NCBI GenBank assembly: GCA_020536535.1
Contig: JAHLWZ010000191.1
Location: 10,482-74,481 of the forward strand
Direction of reading: 5' to 3'
DNA from: Pelomyxa schiedti
Taxonomy: Eukaryota > Evosea > Pelobiontida > Pelomyxidae
DNA length: 64,000 nt
Both the position numbers and the translations under genes were made by a program. The notes below the pieces were generated by a model. The model was not told the origin of the DNA and ran no database searches. It worked only from the letters and a program-made list of their open reading frames with translations. This document shows, piece by piece, positions 10,601 to 23,342 of this stretch. Each line of letters begins with the position of its first letter. The first letter of the stretch is position 1.

Positions 10601-12240
10601 CAAACAATGTGTGACTTCACATCCATAAGCAAGATCTCTCCATCTTACAGAAAATTGATGAGGGAAACAAACAGGAGGAAAGTACCAAGAATGCAGTGTG
10701 AGGCTCTAATTCCTTGAGGAATGTACTCTTGGACCTCGGCAACCTGTGATTTATCTTCCATTAAGAGCGCACAGCAAAGACAGAAGCAGAACTTAAAGAC
10801 CTTCCAAGGCATCACAGGTTTCAAAGTCCTACTATAACACACAATAGAGCTTCCGGTTTTGTGTATTTGAATTCTCTCCCCGTCATATTTTATCTCTGAG
10901 CTCCTTTAACAAAAGAAATTCTTGCAAAATCGAACCTGAGAAGCACCCGTTTGGAAATCTTTGCATTACTTCTGAAAGTGACTTGCATGCTCTTAGCAAA
11001 GGCAAGAAAAGGAAGTAAGGATAAATAGCTCAGACAGAGAAACAACCGTGCTAGCATTGGACGGATAGGGGAGAGAAGTGAAATCCCTGTGGATAATCTC
11101 GGCTTTTTGGAGGGTATGCCACACGCACTGGCATCATCAACAACACTTGTAGTTGCAGCCTCAATGTTGTCACTGTACTTACTAGCCCCCCCATATATCC
11201 TCTCCACAATTTTTCGTAGATCATTAGTATTCCGATATGCTTTACTCGGAGTCAGAGGGATGATAGGGTTTTTGGCACCAACCTTCCCAAGCATCACTAT
11301 GTATTGCTTCCAGAACGAACTTGGGCCCTATAGCGATACCCAAATCGTGGCGGATAAGAGCAACCAGGGTCTTCATATCGTCTATTTTAGTGTCACGTTG
11401 TAACGAGAGAAGTCCCAAGGACACACCTGGTGCAAGTCTGGGCACAATTTTCTGCATCACATTTACTTGCTGGTCTTCTTTGGTGACAGTAGTGAGCTCC
11501 GAGAGAAATCGATCGATTTCATGCAATGTAACAGTACTCTTAGTGGCTGGTTTTCCATATTTGATAAAGAACTTCAGGTAATTTTAAAGCCGTGGAATGG
11601 AAGATTAGTTGAACCTTTTTTGCAGTTTCAGTAACATTCCCATTGTCAAGATCAGAAGCCATCTCCGCATGTGGTGCTCCATATATCCTGAAAAGATAAT
11701 CACAGGAAGAATAGGGCTGAACTAGACAACCTGCTCAAAATTTTTACAATCTGTTTCTCTTTCATGTTATAAACCCTTGTATCAATTTTGGGAAGGAGTA
11801 ATTTGACCAGCAAGTAATGGTCTCCCCTGAAATTCAACTAAATACATCACCACAAGTTTTAAACAAACAACACTAGAACACCAAGTAATTCCCATAATTC
11901 CAAACACTCACTTGAACTCTTTGCAGAAGTCCGCAACCAAAGCAGTCTTGCCCGTCCACGTCGAGTCACGCTGAATAGAATCACACAAAGCACGGAAATC
12001 TGAGAACAATCCAGACTCGTCCTTACTACTTTGAGGAGCATCGCCAACATTTTTGGTGCTTGTCGTTGACGTGGTTGAAGTTGTAGAGGTTGTTGTTGCT
12101 TTTGAGGAAGTAGGTGCCGACCCTGCCTTCGCGGACTTGTGGGACACGCCAAAGTCATAGTGGTCCTTGATAGCACTGTTTTCGAAAAAGCCCTCCTCCT
12201 CGTTGTTATCGTCAGGCTCCGTGTCATCTCCGGAAGACAT
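7698..12240 (-). CDS. LIG3: ATP-dependent DNA ligase, ligase III type, with C-terminal BRCT-like region
   Basis: A long gene of about 20 small exons. The acidic, Thr/Ser-rich N-terminus starts at ATG 12240, with no PARP-type zinc finger visible. The DNA-binding domain follows (RFLSELTTVTKEDQQ, LVALIRHDLG), then the adenylation domain with the catalytic lysine motif IKYDGERIQIHK at about 10900. Motif LEGLVVK lies near 10120, HWLKIKR near 10040 and the OB-fold near 9950-9450 (EISGAEFSQSERHTADGISI). All resemble metazoan ligase III, which seals nicks in base-excision repair and in mitochondria with XRCC1. Downstream of about 9400 a Pro/Lys-rich linker leads into exons to 7698 with BRCT-like pieces (THYITFVGDDKRSHVWNLGG, WVNEVQRSH) and a Gln/Pro tail. 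Joining of the last ~1.5 kb is uncertain, and a separate small gene there cannot be excluded. Confidence 0.8.
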
Positions 12241-12283
12241 CTTTTATCTCTTCAGAAAGATTTTTTGATTTATTTCCTTTTTC

Positions 12284-12863
12284 TCAGTCATGATCGCACT
12301 TCTGGGAATTCGATTTAGTACGCCAGACCTTGTGCGCAGGCAGTAGGGTAGGCGCCACGTGAGTCGTGTCCCACGCGTCCCTCACCATTATGGGCTGGCG
12401 GGTTCGCCAGTCGGGATCATCAGCAGGCGTGACGCGCACGACGCGCTCGGGGACGCGCTCCCACCTCACGGCGTGCTGCTCGGTGTCCGAGAACACGAAG
12501 TACTTGTAGCTTATCACGTCGGCTGTCGGGGGAACCGAGATGGACGTCATCCAGACCTGCCAAGGTGATTATGGGATACGAAAAACGGCGTTGGAAACGC
12601 ACGTGGCCTCTGTTCCACTTCATTCTGTTAGTGAAACTGACGTGAGGCGCGGTATCGTCCTGCTTTCCCCACCACCCGGTGACGTAGAGGACCTCACTAG
12701 CCAGGGTTTAGTCACGTTGTTAATGAGGTAACAGGTAAGACCTGTATGCCGAGTAATAGTGTATCTCGAGATCGACGCTGACGCCGTTGTTCCACACGTT
12801 GTACGCACTACATTTGCGTCAATTGTGTTGTTGCAATGGTAAAGATACAGACCACTTGAACAT
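12284..12863 (-). CDS. Small stand-alone CBM20-like starch-binding protein
   Basis: Four exons can be read in one frame: a short start exon (ATG 12863, MFK), then about 12822-12757, 12710-12601 and 12554-12284. The product is about 150 residues. It contains VDLEIHYYSAYSEVLYVTGW, then KWNRGHVWMTSISVPPTADV and ISYKYFVFSDTEQHAVRWE, closing with ERVVRVTP. This is the usual end of a CBM20 domain (xxYKYxxx...WExxPxRxxxV). CBM20 binds starch or glycogen granules. No catalytic domain is attached and no signal peptide is seen, so a cytosolic glycogen-binding role is inferred. The first exon is the weakest part. The stop lies only 43 bp from the start of the ligase gene. Confidence 0.6.
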
Positions 12864-13377
12864 TTTCGGCTGCTGTAGTATCGTTACAACCTCGAGCTGT
12901 GGTGTTTTATTTTTTATTATTGTTGTTGCTCTTATTTGTGAAGAGTCGGTGGAAAAACCGTTTGCAGGCAAATGTTGTCTATTTTTGACTTGACCACAGG
13001 TCACAATAGAGAAGCCACACTAATTTTTTTATGTTCGCTGCCAACTTGGGGCCAAATAGAAAGGTATGGCGGCAATTGGAAAGGTGGGCGTGACAATTAT
13101 TCACCACACCTCCCATAGTTGTGACTAGTAAAGCCAATTGTGTTGTGGGCCAATTCAATGGCTGCACAAGAGGAGTTCCAGTCCACACTGATAGAATGTG
13201 AAGCGTGCGTACTCTGTTGCACTTTCAGTGTTTGGACCACACATATGCAAACAGACAGTCAGTGAGTCCTTGCTGAACTAGCTTCCGTGTTGTTGTGCAC
13301 GGAGGCAGTAGGAAAACTTGCATCGAGTAGGCATTCGGCTGCTGCGCCTCAACAATTCCGGCCTGCCATACAAAAAG
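12864..13377. other. Intergenic region
   Basis: About 0.5 kb between the CBM20 gene and the zinc-knuckle gene. Short ORFs exist on both strands, but none has a recognisable domain or consistent splice context. It presumably holds the promoter of the CBM20 gene and the 3' UTR of its neighbour. Confidence 0.4.
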
Positions 13378-16300
13378 TTAGTTATCAGTTGTGGGTACTG
13401 ATTTGTGGGTGCGTACTTTATCACCCTCCTGTAAGCGATACAGGAAGCTGTCAAATGCAGGGCAATCACAGGGCATGTGGGGCACAAGAGCCATTACTTT
13501 GCATGGCATCCCCTGAAAGATTCTTGCAAGGTGCATAACAGGAGTCTGAGTTGTAACGTTGATCTGTGTTGGTCTACAGCAGTGCTGTTTGTTAGACATG
13601 CGAATGAAAGTACGGCATACAAAGCAACTGAGCTGTAAGGTGAAACCCAAAAGCCAACAACATTGCACAGTGGGATGCCTGTTTGAACCAGTTCCCCAAA
13701 GAAAAGCTATTTGTGGTTGGGAAAAAGAGGGAGGAAGGAAAACATACTCCATCAAGTGACCTAGGGGTGGCACTCTGTGACATAAGCCACTGGTCTCGCA
13801 CTGATGCTTGTTGCTGGGTTTGCATTGTCTGAAGTTGTGGAGCTTGCATCTGGGGAAGGGATTGTAAAAAATTCGTTTGTGTAACAGGTCCACAGAACTG
13901 GTCTGCAATGCTCTGTGGTTGGTTTCTGAAGCGAGATTGTGTGGAAGAGTTGAGGGGTTCGTTTGATGTGGAAAAGAAAAAAGGCTGTGAACTGGGGTAC
14001 TGAAATCCATAGGGTTGGGTGAGTGAGGGTGCGGGAGTGTTAAAACTACCTGCAGTTTTGTCACTTGGGTTGGTTGGAGATGTGTTGGTTGTGCTTGAGG
14101 GTGGAATTGACACAGTAGATGTTCCTGTGTGCTGAAGGTGGGTGCATTGATGAGGATAATGGCCTTCTTCTCCACAAGCTAGGCAAACTCGTGGACACCA
14201 CTCCAGGCTTAGTACTCTGGCAATTCATTGGAAATTGAGATTGCAAAATGGGAAGTTACTTGTTGTCAAGCATTATTTTATCCATTCTGGTGGGGAAAAA
14301 AAAGAAGAAGAAAAAATCAACAGAGCAACATGTTACTGGCTTTTCATACGTTTTCAATGCACTTAAAGCACAGTCAGTACTTCTGAATTCTATGCTTCCT
14401 ATCTGTTGGCCGTTTCTGTTGTGCTGGTGAAAAGCAATCCTCTTTCCCTGCCATTTACCTGTCTTGGAAAATGACAGTGTTTACTGGATCAAATCTAGAA
14501 AACATGACACGAAGTTCCTCCTCAGAACAATTTTCAACACCCTTTGCAAAAATGAAAGTTGAGAGAGCATTATGCAATGTTGTTGGATTTTGGCGTTCCT
14601 CAGTACAACTTGGATCAGTTGTGCGAATTAGTGTATGTTGTGTCTTCGTGAGAGCCTGTCCTGATTGACTTGGAGATTGTAGGAGTGGGGATTGTGACAA
14701 CTGCTGAGGAGTTTGTGATGGTGACTGTGTTGGCTGAGTGAGAGTTGGTGAGGGAGATGGATGAGGAGGAAATTTGTCAGAATCGGTCTGTTAGTGCATA
14801 AAGATCCAAGTGAATCACAAAAAAGAGTGTTACCTGCCCGGGAAGTCTGATTTTTGCCATGTGTGGATGCTTGACATTACTTTTGGAATCTTCAAGTTGT
14901 ATAGTTCCTGTGGAACTAGTGTGCAGTTGTTTCCCTTCAGATGTCAATACTTCTGACCCCGTATTGTGAGGGTTTTCATATGTTCTGGAATTCAATTCTA
15001 CCACAGAAGGTTTGGATTCCACATTCGCCTTAGAGTCTGGAAGTGTTTGTGTGCATGATGTTGATTCCGATTTCTGCTCTGGGACCTTCTTTTCCTCTCC
15101 GTTCGATGGGTTCTCCTTGGGCACTACTGGTACATCAATCCTTTTCTTTGGTGGTTTGTGTTTTGCAACAGTGATATCAGCCACAGAGGAATTCGACTTG
15201 GTTTTTGTTTCTGATACAGCCTTAGTTTTGGGTTCTGTTGAGTCAGCTTTCGGTTTTGTGCTTTTCTCCGCAGAGGTCGATGCAGAGGAAGGAGCCTCTG
15301 CCAGGGGTGTTTTCTTTTGAGTTGCTTTTTTCTTTTTCTTCCCTTTTTTCGTTACTGTCTGCTTCTTCTCAGGCTTTGATTTCTTGACACGTGCTGAATT
15401 CTTGGTGGTGTTTTTCCCATGTCGTTTCTTGGTTGTGTCTTCCACATTTACTTTTTCAGGTACCACAGTGGCAGATTGCCCTTTTCTCTGGAAAGGTTTT
15501 GTTCAGTTGAGTTATGTAATTTTGATTTCTACAAGATAGAGGGTAGAAAAAGAAATTAAAATGGTAAGGTGATTCTTACTCTCTTCGATCTTGGGACATG
15601 TGCATTTTTCTTGGACTGTGGAGTGGGTGATTTCGAGTAGAAGTAAAGAGTAAAACGTACCCCCTTGGACTCTGACGCTGCTTCAGAAGATTTGACAGGT
15701 GAATCGGCCTTTTTCCCCTTCTAGAAGAAATGAGATTTCATCCCTGAACACAACTAACCTTTTTTCGTTTCCTGTGAGGTGGTGATTCCGATTTACTTCC
15801 ACTGTCGGAATCACTAGAGCTTGAATTGTCACTGGAACTCACAGTTTTATTCCCCTCAGATAAGCTTGAGTTGGAATCAGAATGCTCACTTCCAGAGTCA
15901 CTTCCTCCATCGCGAGTCCCAGCTTTGCCTCCTCTGCCTTTCCGTTTTGTAGTAGCTGTCGTTGCCTGTTGCCTTGCCGTTGTGGTGGCGCCGCGTGGGC
16001 GCCGCCCGCGTGCAGATGATGTGGCTTTGGGAGGTGGCTGGGTGTCACTGTTGCTCCTCGAGGACTCGTCGTCGCTGCTGTCGTCAGATGTTGAAGGCGT
16101 TCGAAGTACTAAGGCAATTGAGTTATGCTCGACATAGTGTGAAAAGAAGAAAAAAAAAAAAAAGAGACGAAACGAGCAAACAAAACGAACAAAGAAAAAA
16201 GAACATGTAGGTACTAACTTGAAGAACGATTAGACGCAGTCAAAGCCTTGATTTGTTGCCTCTCAGTCTTGTTTGGATCCCTCCACGCCTTTAAATCTGC

Positions 16301-16408
16301 TGTCCCACTCATCTGTTGTTGTACTGCTGTAGCTGTATTTTTTTTTTCTTTTGTTCCGTATTTGTCACCGAACTGATCGAAACACTCACTAGCAGGGGAA
16401 TCACTCAT
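13378..16408 (-). CDS. Zinc-knuckle (CCHC) protein with Ser/Lys-rich disordered N-terminal half
   Basis: ATG 16408 opens exon 1 (MSDSPASECFDQFGDKYG). A Ser/Asp-rich exon follows (16110-15770), then a Lys-rich stretch with KKRHGKNTTKN and KKGKKKKKATQKK, typical of nuclear proteins. An exon at 14690-14460 contains STFIFAKGVENCSEEELRVM, which looks like the first strand and helix of an RRM-type or related fold. Near 14190 a single zinc knuckle, CLACGEEGHYPHQC (CX2CX4HX4C), is followed by Gln/Ser/Pro-rich sequence. The last exons (about 13715-13378) add further Cys/His residues. CCHC knuckles bind single-stranded RNA or DNA, so a role in RNA processing is plausible. The family is not recognised. 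Introns are short, GT-AG. Confidence 0.6.
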
Positions 16409-16537
16409 GCCAAATGCCCTGCCCGAATTTCCAACGTTCTGTCATTTACGTTGCGAGAAACACTAGGCCTCCGTCAGACTGACAGATCCGCAAGGATTTC
16501 AGAAAACAAAAAAAAAAACGTCCGAGCGTTGTGGGGA

Positions 16538-17437
16538 ATGGCGTCAACAACAACCAGAGATGCACTAAGCGTAATGGCGTCACGGAGGAGCACAAAGATG
16601 TTCCTTCCAACTCCGATCTCCCGTGATGTGGTGGCGTCCATTGTGGAGTGCGGACGCATGGCGCCAACGGGAATGGACGCCCAATCTGTCAATTTCTACG
16701 TTGTCACGCGTGGGTGCCTCCCTTCTTCACTTTGGAATAACGAGCGTTTTGAAGTGTTTAAACGTTTTTCTTATTGATGTAAGGTTTCCGTTTGTTGACT
16801 TTCCCCCCCAATTGCAGAGAAAGCATTGGTAGATGAGATAGCGACGTCCACGGAAGCTGTCGCACTGACCAAATTCCCGCACCTTGCTGCTCGCAAGGCT
16901 AAACTTGGTGTGTCCAATGCCATCACATATGGTGCTCCCGTTGTCATTCTTCTGACATATCCCACTGTATGGCCTCGCTATGTTTCGTAATTTTACTCAT
17001 ATCCGTATTTACTCTCTTGTAGGGCGGAATGTGTGGACAAATTGATGTTGGTCACACTGCGGGTAGTAACCTTATTTGTTGTCTTCCCATTTTACTTATC
17101 TTTCTTCTTGCCCACAGAGAATATTCTTATCGCTGCTGAGGTTTCTATTTGCATCAAGTGTTACATTATTAAACTTTCTTTAGGCACATGGACTTGGCGC
17201 TGTGCCCACATTGGTTCCTCAAATAAATGCAGAGAAAATATTCTCGCTAGTTGGAGCCGATTCGACAAAGGAAACGTTTGGACTTCTGATCCCAATTGGA
17301 GAAGCAGACCCCCGCTACCGCAATGAAGGCTGTATGCTTTTACACTCCCATTCCTGCACTGTGTTAGCGTGCCTTGACTCATTTCTCTAGTAATACCCGC
17401 CAAGACCATCAAAAGCAAAGTCGTATGGAAGGAGTAG
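16538..17437 (+). CDS. Nitroreductase-family FMN oxidoreductase
   Basis: Six exons: 16538-16709, 16818-16966, 17023-about 17063, about 17120-17142, about 17185-17330, and a last exon ending at TAG 17437. They join in phase to give about 190 residues. The N-terminus has the family's FMN-binding Arg-Ser pair (MASRRSTKMFLPTPIS) and RMAPTGMDAQSVNFY. Later come ITYGAPVVILL, GGMCGQIDVGHTAENILIAA and AHGLGAVPT, the region that normally packs against FMN, then a C-terminal Lys-rich segment. Such enzymes reduce nitro-compounds, quinones or flavins with NAD(P)H and are common in anaerobes. The substrate cannot be read from sequence. The gene is divergent from the zinc-knuckle gene, whose start is 129 bp away. 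Confidence 0.85.
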
Positions 17438-17661
17438 ACAGGCACAACAACCACAACAGACACAACCCTTACCTTCGAATATGAAAACCAAGATCACATA
17501 AAAAAATCGAAAAAAAATACATCAAAAATCAAGGAGGCCGAACGGCCGGAACCGAAGCCGACACCAAATAGAAGAAAAGAAAAAAACAAACCCAAAAAGC
17601 AACCAGGGCCAGGCACATCCCAATACCCGCTCCCATAATCACCACACGATCCGCGGTCCCC

Positions 17662-20344
17662 ATGAGTAGATTGTCTTCTGAGCAACAACCAGTCACAGAG
17701 GAGTCCCATTCACCCCGCAGCTCCACTGCCACCTCCACCTCGACACCAACGCCCAAACCCATAAGCACAACCACGAGCACGAGCACAGGCACGAGCACTA
17801 CGGGTACGGTCTCAGCGTCAGCATCGGCACCAGCAACAACAACCACAACATCAACCACGACATGCACTTCTAGTAGCAGTAGCGTGTCTTTTGTTGCCCA
17901 TGCGTCGGGAACACCGTCGGTCAATTTGGACCCTTTGGTATCATTCATTGCCCCTGTCCTCTTTCGTGCTTTTTCCATTTTGTGCTTTTTCCCTGCGTAT
18001 TCATCTTCGTCTGTTGTTAAACTCTTTTCTTTTTTTTCCTTCGGGTCTTTTTCTTTTTTTTTGGGTTGTGTTTTGTTTTGTTTTACTGATGTGCTCTTGT
18101 AGAAACCCATATTTAAAAGTATGACAGTTGCTAGTCTTGGTGCTGGTGCGGCAGATAACTCCATGCGGTAAAGTTTCACCTCTTAAAACGGGAGGTTGTT
18201 GTGAATAATTTCTCTTAGTCGCGAGATGGAGAAACGTGGCAAATTAGCAGTGATGCCCAGGCCAGTGGGTGATGACCGTGTGATTAAGGTTCGTAACAAA
18301 GGGCCACTTTTTTCCCCCTCATCCATGAACAGAGTGTGGATATTCCTGAGACAAGGGCTCTGGAATCAGGCCTTCTGTTTTGCGGCGAAGGAGATAAACC
18401 TGCGTTGGGGCTTCTCCGCAATCACCTCGCAAAAGAGGGTCCTTATTACTCTCCACAAAAAAGTGTAATAATTCCCAGTACAGGAAGACTAGAGAAAACT
18501 GCTGCCCTGAAGCTTATCGCAATGGGCACAGAATTGCTGGCCACAGAACCAAATATGCTTTCTATCGAGGCACCTGTTGTCAGTATGCTATAACTTGTGG
18601 TTTTTAAAATATGACGCATAAAAAGTTTGCGGCGACATTCATGGCCAGTTCTATGACTTAATGACCTTCATGGAACTTGCTGGCTCTCCTTCCTCCAACA
18701 AATTCCTCTTCCTTGGTGACTATGTTGACAGAGGTAAAAAAAAACTTCCCAATTTACACTTTCAAAAATCTGATTTTATTTTACAGGTGACTTTTCTACT
18801 GAAGTTGTCTTCTACCTTATTGCACTGAAAATAAATTTCCCTGATTCTGTCTTCTTATTAAGAGGCAACCATGAATCACGGCTTATGTGCGAATACATGA
18901 CATTCTGCGTAGAATGTGCCCCTCCCACCCCCGTGCCCCTTTCTCGTTCTTAGTATTTTAGGTGAGCACAAATATGACCCAGAGGTTTACAGTGCCTTTG
19001 CAAAGCTCTTTGACAATCTACCTCTTGCAGCCTTACTGACAGGAAATTTGCATGGCCCAAGTTTGTGCATGCATGGTGGCTTGGGTCCTAAGATTAATAC
19101 TGTATCATTCTCTTATATCTGAGTATGCCAATAATATTATCAAAGTTGGATGACATTCGAAGGATCTCAAGATTTTCTGAACCCCCCCAGGAGGGTCCAC
19201 TTTGGTCAATTCCTTATCACACTCTTTCTTGTTGTTGACCATTTTGTAGTGATATCATTTGGTCTGATCCAGTCAACGAGTGGGACCCTTCAGATCCTGA
19301 CTTCGAAGATCTCACTCTTGAGGTCTGTATCAGTTGACCTCTATGTTTTTTTACTCCCCTTTTTGTTGACTTTGTGGTTAGGAATGGCAAAAAATCACAT
19401 TTTATGAAAATGTACCTCGTCATACTTCTTATTTCTTTGGACGGGCAGCAATCGAACCTTTCCTGCAGAGGAATGGATTGGCTTGCATTATCCGAGGTCA
19501 CCAAGTACAAGACCTTGGATATATGGTGTGCAACTAGAATTCTTCAATAGTTCTCTTAGCTTCGTACAGCAACACTTCTTTGGTGTCACCGAGCGAGCGC
19601 TGCCCATGGTTTACACCGTTTTCAGTGCGCCCAACTACTGCGATCAATATGGAAATATGGTTGTACCCTACTCTCGTTTAATGCACTTGTGCCTTACCAC
19701 CAACCAAATCAGGGAGCCCTCATGAGGTACACAAGCACCCACATCGGTCTAGAGCAGTTCCAAAGCGTACCTCACCCATATAACCTTCCCGATTTTATCG
19801 ACTGCTTTACATACTCACTTCCATTCATGCTGGAGCAAAGTTGAGAACGCAATTCACAATTCCGCAATCCCAAAACCGCTACATACTCCTGCACACCACT
19901 CGCACCACTCACGCCGCTCATGTCCCACCAATCCTTACTTCAAATTAGTTGTCATGATATTACAGAAACTGGTCATTCAGATGCGTGATATGGGACCCGA
20001 CCTCAGCCCGGAAGAGCAAGCAGCAGACGATGACCTGAGAATGAAGTGTCAGAAGCTATTTGCTGCATCACAAAGACAGAGGCACCACTCCTCTATACCC
20101 CTTTTCATTTCTGTTAACCCCACAACAGGGCTAAAGTCGACGTCATCAAACGCGCAGTTGCAAGCTACACGCGTATGCTTTTTCTTCCCCCCAAAGAAAC
20201 CCAAGCACTACTAACACAAGCACAGAAAAAATGTCACAGTTCAAAAGAGTTTTGCAGCTGGACATGGCTAATGAGGCCGCACCACGCCCTGTCAGGATCA
20301 CGAAGAAGCCCTCCCTCAAACGCAACTCCTCAGCCGTCTTCTAA
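17662..20344 (+). CDS. Calcineurin A (PP2B catalytic subunit) homologue
   Basis: PPP-family Ser/Thr phosphatase. Exon 1 (ATG 17662) encodes ~90 residues of Ser/Thr-rich tract, and a T-rich intron (about 17938-18102) follows. Downstream exons join in phase to [20 protein letters not shown] and the metal-site motifs [24 protein letters not shown] and CMHGGL. The segment [19 protein letters not shown] is characteristic of calcineurin A. After it come a helical region corresponding to the calcineurin B-binding helix area and [17 protein letters not shown], resembling the segment after the B-binding helix. A basic C-terminal tail ends at TAA 20344. Calcineurin A pairs with calcineurin B and calmodulin to dephosphorylate targets on calcium signals. 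The Ser/Thr-rich N-terminal extension is unusual. An autoinhibitory segment was not clearly identified. Confidence 0.87.
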
Positions 20345-20401
20345 TCTCAGCCCCGTCTCATTTTCTGAACAAGTTGTTTCGTTTTTTCCTTACCAAAAAA
20401 G

Positions 20402-23237
20402 ATGAGGTGGGCTCTGTGGTCGCTGGTGGTGTTGAACGTGTACGTTGTGGGAGGCGCGCTGCAGCGTGCCGCGATTATGGGTGGTGCAGCACCCGGCTGC
20501 GATGAGGAGGGTGTCACTGTGCCCCCTGATTGGGAAGCCAAGTTGGCCGCAGGGAACATGTTGGTCAGCGAAACACTGCCTGACAACTCAGCCTACATGG
20601 CCACAATAGGAAACGGCACGTTGTATTTTGGATTTCGTGTTTTTGCGTTTGTTTGCTTTGGTGTTCTTGGATTTGCATAGAGGGCTGCCAGCTTATGTGG
20701 ATGCTTGCAGGTTACTTGGCAACGTTTGTGAGTTCTGATACGACCTATGTATCTGGTGTATATAATGGTGAAGCTACATCAGCCCCTTCTCACAGAGCAA
20801 GGTGCACCACACTAAGTGATTTTTATCTATTTAATCAATTCCGTTTCTTCTTTCCACATAATAGGATTCCTGGGACTTCTTCAATTTCCATCACAAATGC
20901 TGTTGATCCTATATATGCCTTAGATCTTGAGTGTGCTGTCTTCTTGAAGCGTTCAACTGTAAGTTTCATTTCCGTGATAAAAGAAAAAGGCGAGTGCTTA
21001 TACTCTTGGAAATAGGTGCAAGGAGCATCTGTGGAGCAGAGGTGGTATGCACCATACAATGCACCTGCACTCCTGGTCCACGAGATTGAGGTCAATGCAT
21101 CCTCTGAAGTCACACTATTCCTCAACCTGAACTCTGGGAGTACTTCTGATGATATTGCATTTGAAGATGTTGTGGATCCTCCAACTGGAACAATTTTTCG
21201 TCAGGGTTAGTTATGTACCTTTTGGAGGAGCTAGCTAAGTAAGTGTAGGGTACACGAAAGTTTCTGAGGAAACTGATAGTGCTACAACTGGTGTTGCCAT
21301 TATTTACACAGTTGTACCAAACAGTCTCTCAGTTGGAGCCAACAGTTCAACGACTTTCTACTTTATTACAGCAATTAGGACAACTCTGGATACAAATGCT
21401 AGCATGTTGTTGGATACAACAGTTCAGATTTACAACAATGCTGTTGCCAACAAAGATTATTTGCTGAACGAACGTAGTACCTCCATATTTTTCTCTTTCA
21501 TATGTTGTTAGATAAATCTGCATGGTCCAAGGTGTGGGAATCTGGTATTGAGGTAGCAGGTGACCTGGAGCTTGCACAAGCAATAAATAGCTCTATTTAC
21601 TATATTCTCAGCAGTGTGCGCGAAGATTGGCAATATCCACTTCTTATCTTCAAACCCATTTACGTTTATGTTAACCTTTACTCATCATAATTATAGCTTA
21701 TCTCCAGGATCCCTTGCTAGCAATGGTGCTCCTACAGCGTAATACCTACTTTTTTTTTAAAAAAGTGGTGCAGGGTACAATGGGCATGTTTTTTGGGACT
21801 GTGAGACCTGGATGTTCCCAACAATGTGTGTGTTTTATCCCAGTATTGCAAAGTCTCTTTTGCAGTACCGCCTTGACCGAGTAAGTGGTGCAGAGATAAA
21901 AGCAAAGAGCTATGACGAAGGGTACATTTTTCCCTTTCTTTAATCCATTTTCTTAAACAGGCAGATGGGTTGGTGCCATGTATCCTTGGGAGAGTGCGTT
22001 TACTGGGCAAGGTTTTCGACAATGACTCAATAAATTGAAATTAACATCTTATAGAAACTTGTCCTACCTGGGCTGGTACTGGTCTTCGTGAGCAACATAT
22101 AACGGGTGATGTCGCTTTTGCTGCCAAACAGTACACAAAGAACCAATGGAAAATGTCTTACTTATTGTCCCAGATATTGGTGGATGACAGGAGACACCGA
22201 TTGGCTATCACGTGCTTGGACAATGATAGAAGAAATCGCTGGTTGCCACTTAACATCTCCCTACTAGTAATTTTTTTTTACCATATTGCAGACTTCTGGG
22301 TCGGCAGGGTTGAGCCAACTGGCAGCGGATACTCGATCACTGACATAATTCCTCCCGACGAGTACGCCGATCATGTAGCCGATAGTGTTTACACAAACTA
22401 CGTGGCTAGTGAGGCTCTCAACTTTGCCACTACTGTGGCCAAAATCTTGGGCTACACACCCAATCCTTACTACACTTCGGTGTCTGAGGCTCTTAATATT
22501 TTATTTGATGAAGCATCTCAACTACATCCTGAATATGATGGGTATGCAGGGCAAACCATTAAGCAGGCCGATGTTGTTCTTCTGGGCTTTCCTTTGATGA
22601 TGGAAATGGATGACTCTGTAAGGTGGAAAACCTCTCACTATTTCTCTCCTGACTGTCTTCCCCCAGGTTGAATGACCTCATTTATTACAGTGATAGAACA
22701 GATTCACAAGGTCCAGCAATGACATACTCAATGCACGCGATTGCTTGGATAGAGCTCGGAGACATAGCAAATGCCACCCAACCTTTCAAGCAGAGTTATG
22801 CCAACATTCAACCACCATTCAATGTTTGGAGCGAGACCCCGACTGGGGGTACATCGAACTTCATCACGGGAGCTGGTGGATTCCTACAGGGTCTGTGGGC
22901 TGGATGGGGAGGTAAATGTCCCATGCAATGAGTCTCTTCCTTATTTCCACCAGGGGTAAGAATGGGCGACTCCGGTATCACTTTTAATCCAGTACTTCCA
23001 CCTACTTTGAGCTATATCAAGTACCGGGGACTGCACTATTTGGACAATTCCATTGACATCAGGTTGTCCTTCCTGGGCTTTCTTTTTCACTCATCCACAA
23101 TGTGCAGCTTCGACTCAGAGCAAATATGTTTCACACTTGTAACACAGGGAGTGCCCCTGTATGTAGACAACACTCTGCTCAGTGCAGTACCACAATGCTT
23201 TGGCATAAAAGCGCAACCATTATCCCTTCACACCTAA
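20402..23237 (+). CDS. Secreted GH65-type glycosidase (acid trehalase-like / glucosylgalactosylhydroxylysine glucosidase family)
   Basis: ATG 20402 begins a signal peptide (MRWALWSLVVLNVYVVGG). About twelve exons give a protein close to the vertebrate PGGHG (ATHL1) layout: YMATIGNG|YLATFVSSDTTYVSGVYNG, a beta-sandwich N-domain, then the (alpha/alpha)6 barrel with WDCETWMFPTMCVFYPSIA, YPWESAFTG and REQHITGDVAFA. The Glu of REQH aligns with the GH65 general acid. Further matches are VADSVYTNYVASEALNFA, HPEYDGYAGQTIKQADVVLL, SQGPAMTYSMHAIAWIELGD and FITGAGGFLQGLWAGWGG. Family members release glucose from alpha-linked glucosides. The substrate (trehalose, kojibiose or glycoprotein-linked glucose) is not decidable here. 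The first intron appears to begin with GC rather than GT. The stop is TAA 23235-23237. Confidence 0.88.
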
Positions 23238-23342
23238 GAACTTGTGTGGCTTGTGGAAAAATAAAAAAACAAATGATAAACAAGAAGGATACTGTGTTGT
23301 TTTTTTTTATAAATAAACCCTGAGACCGGTATGTATCTAAAC

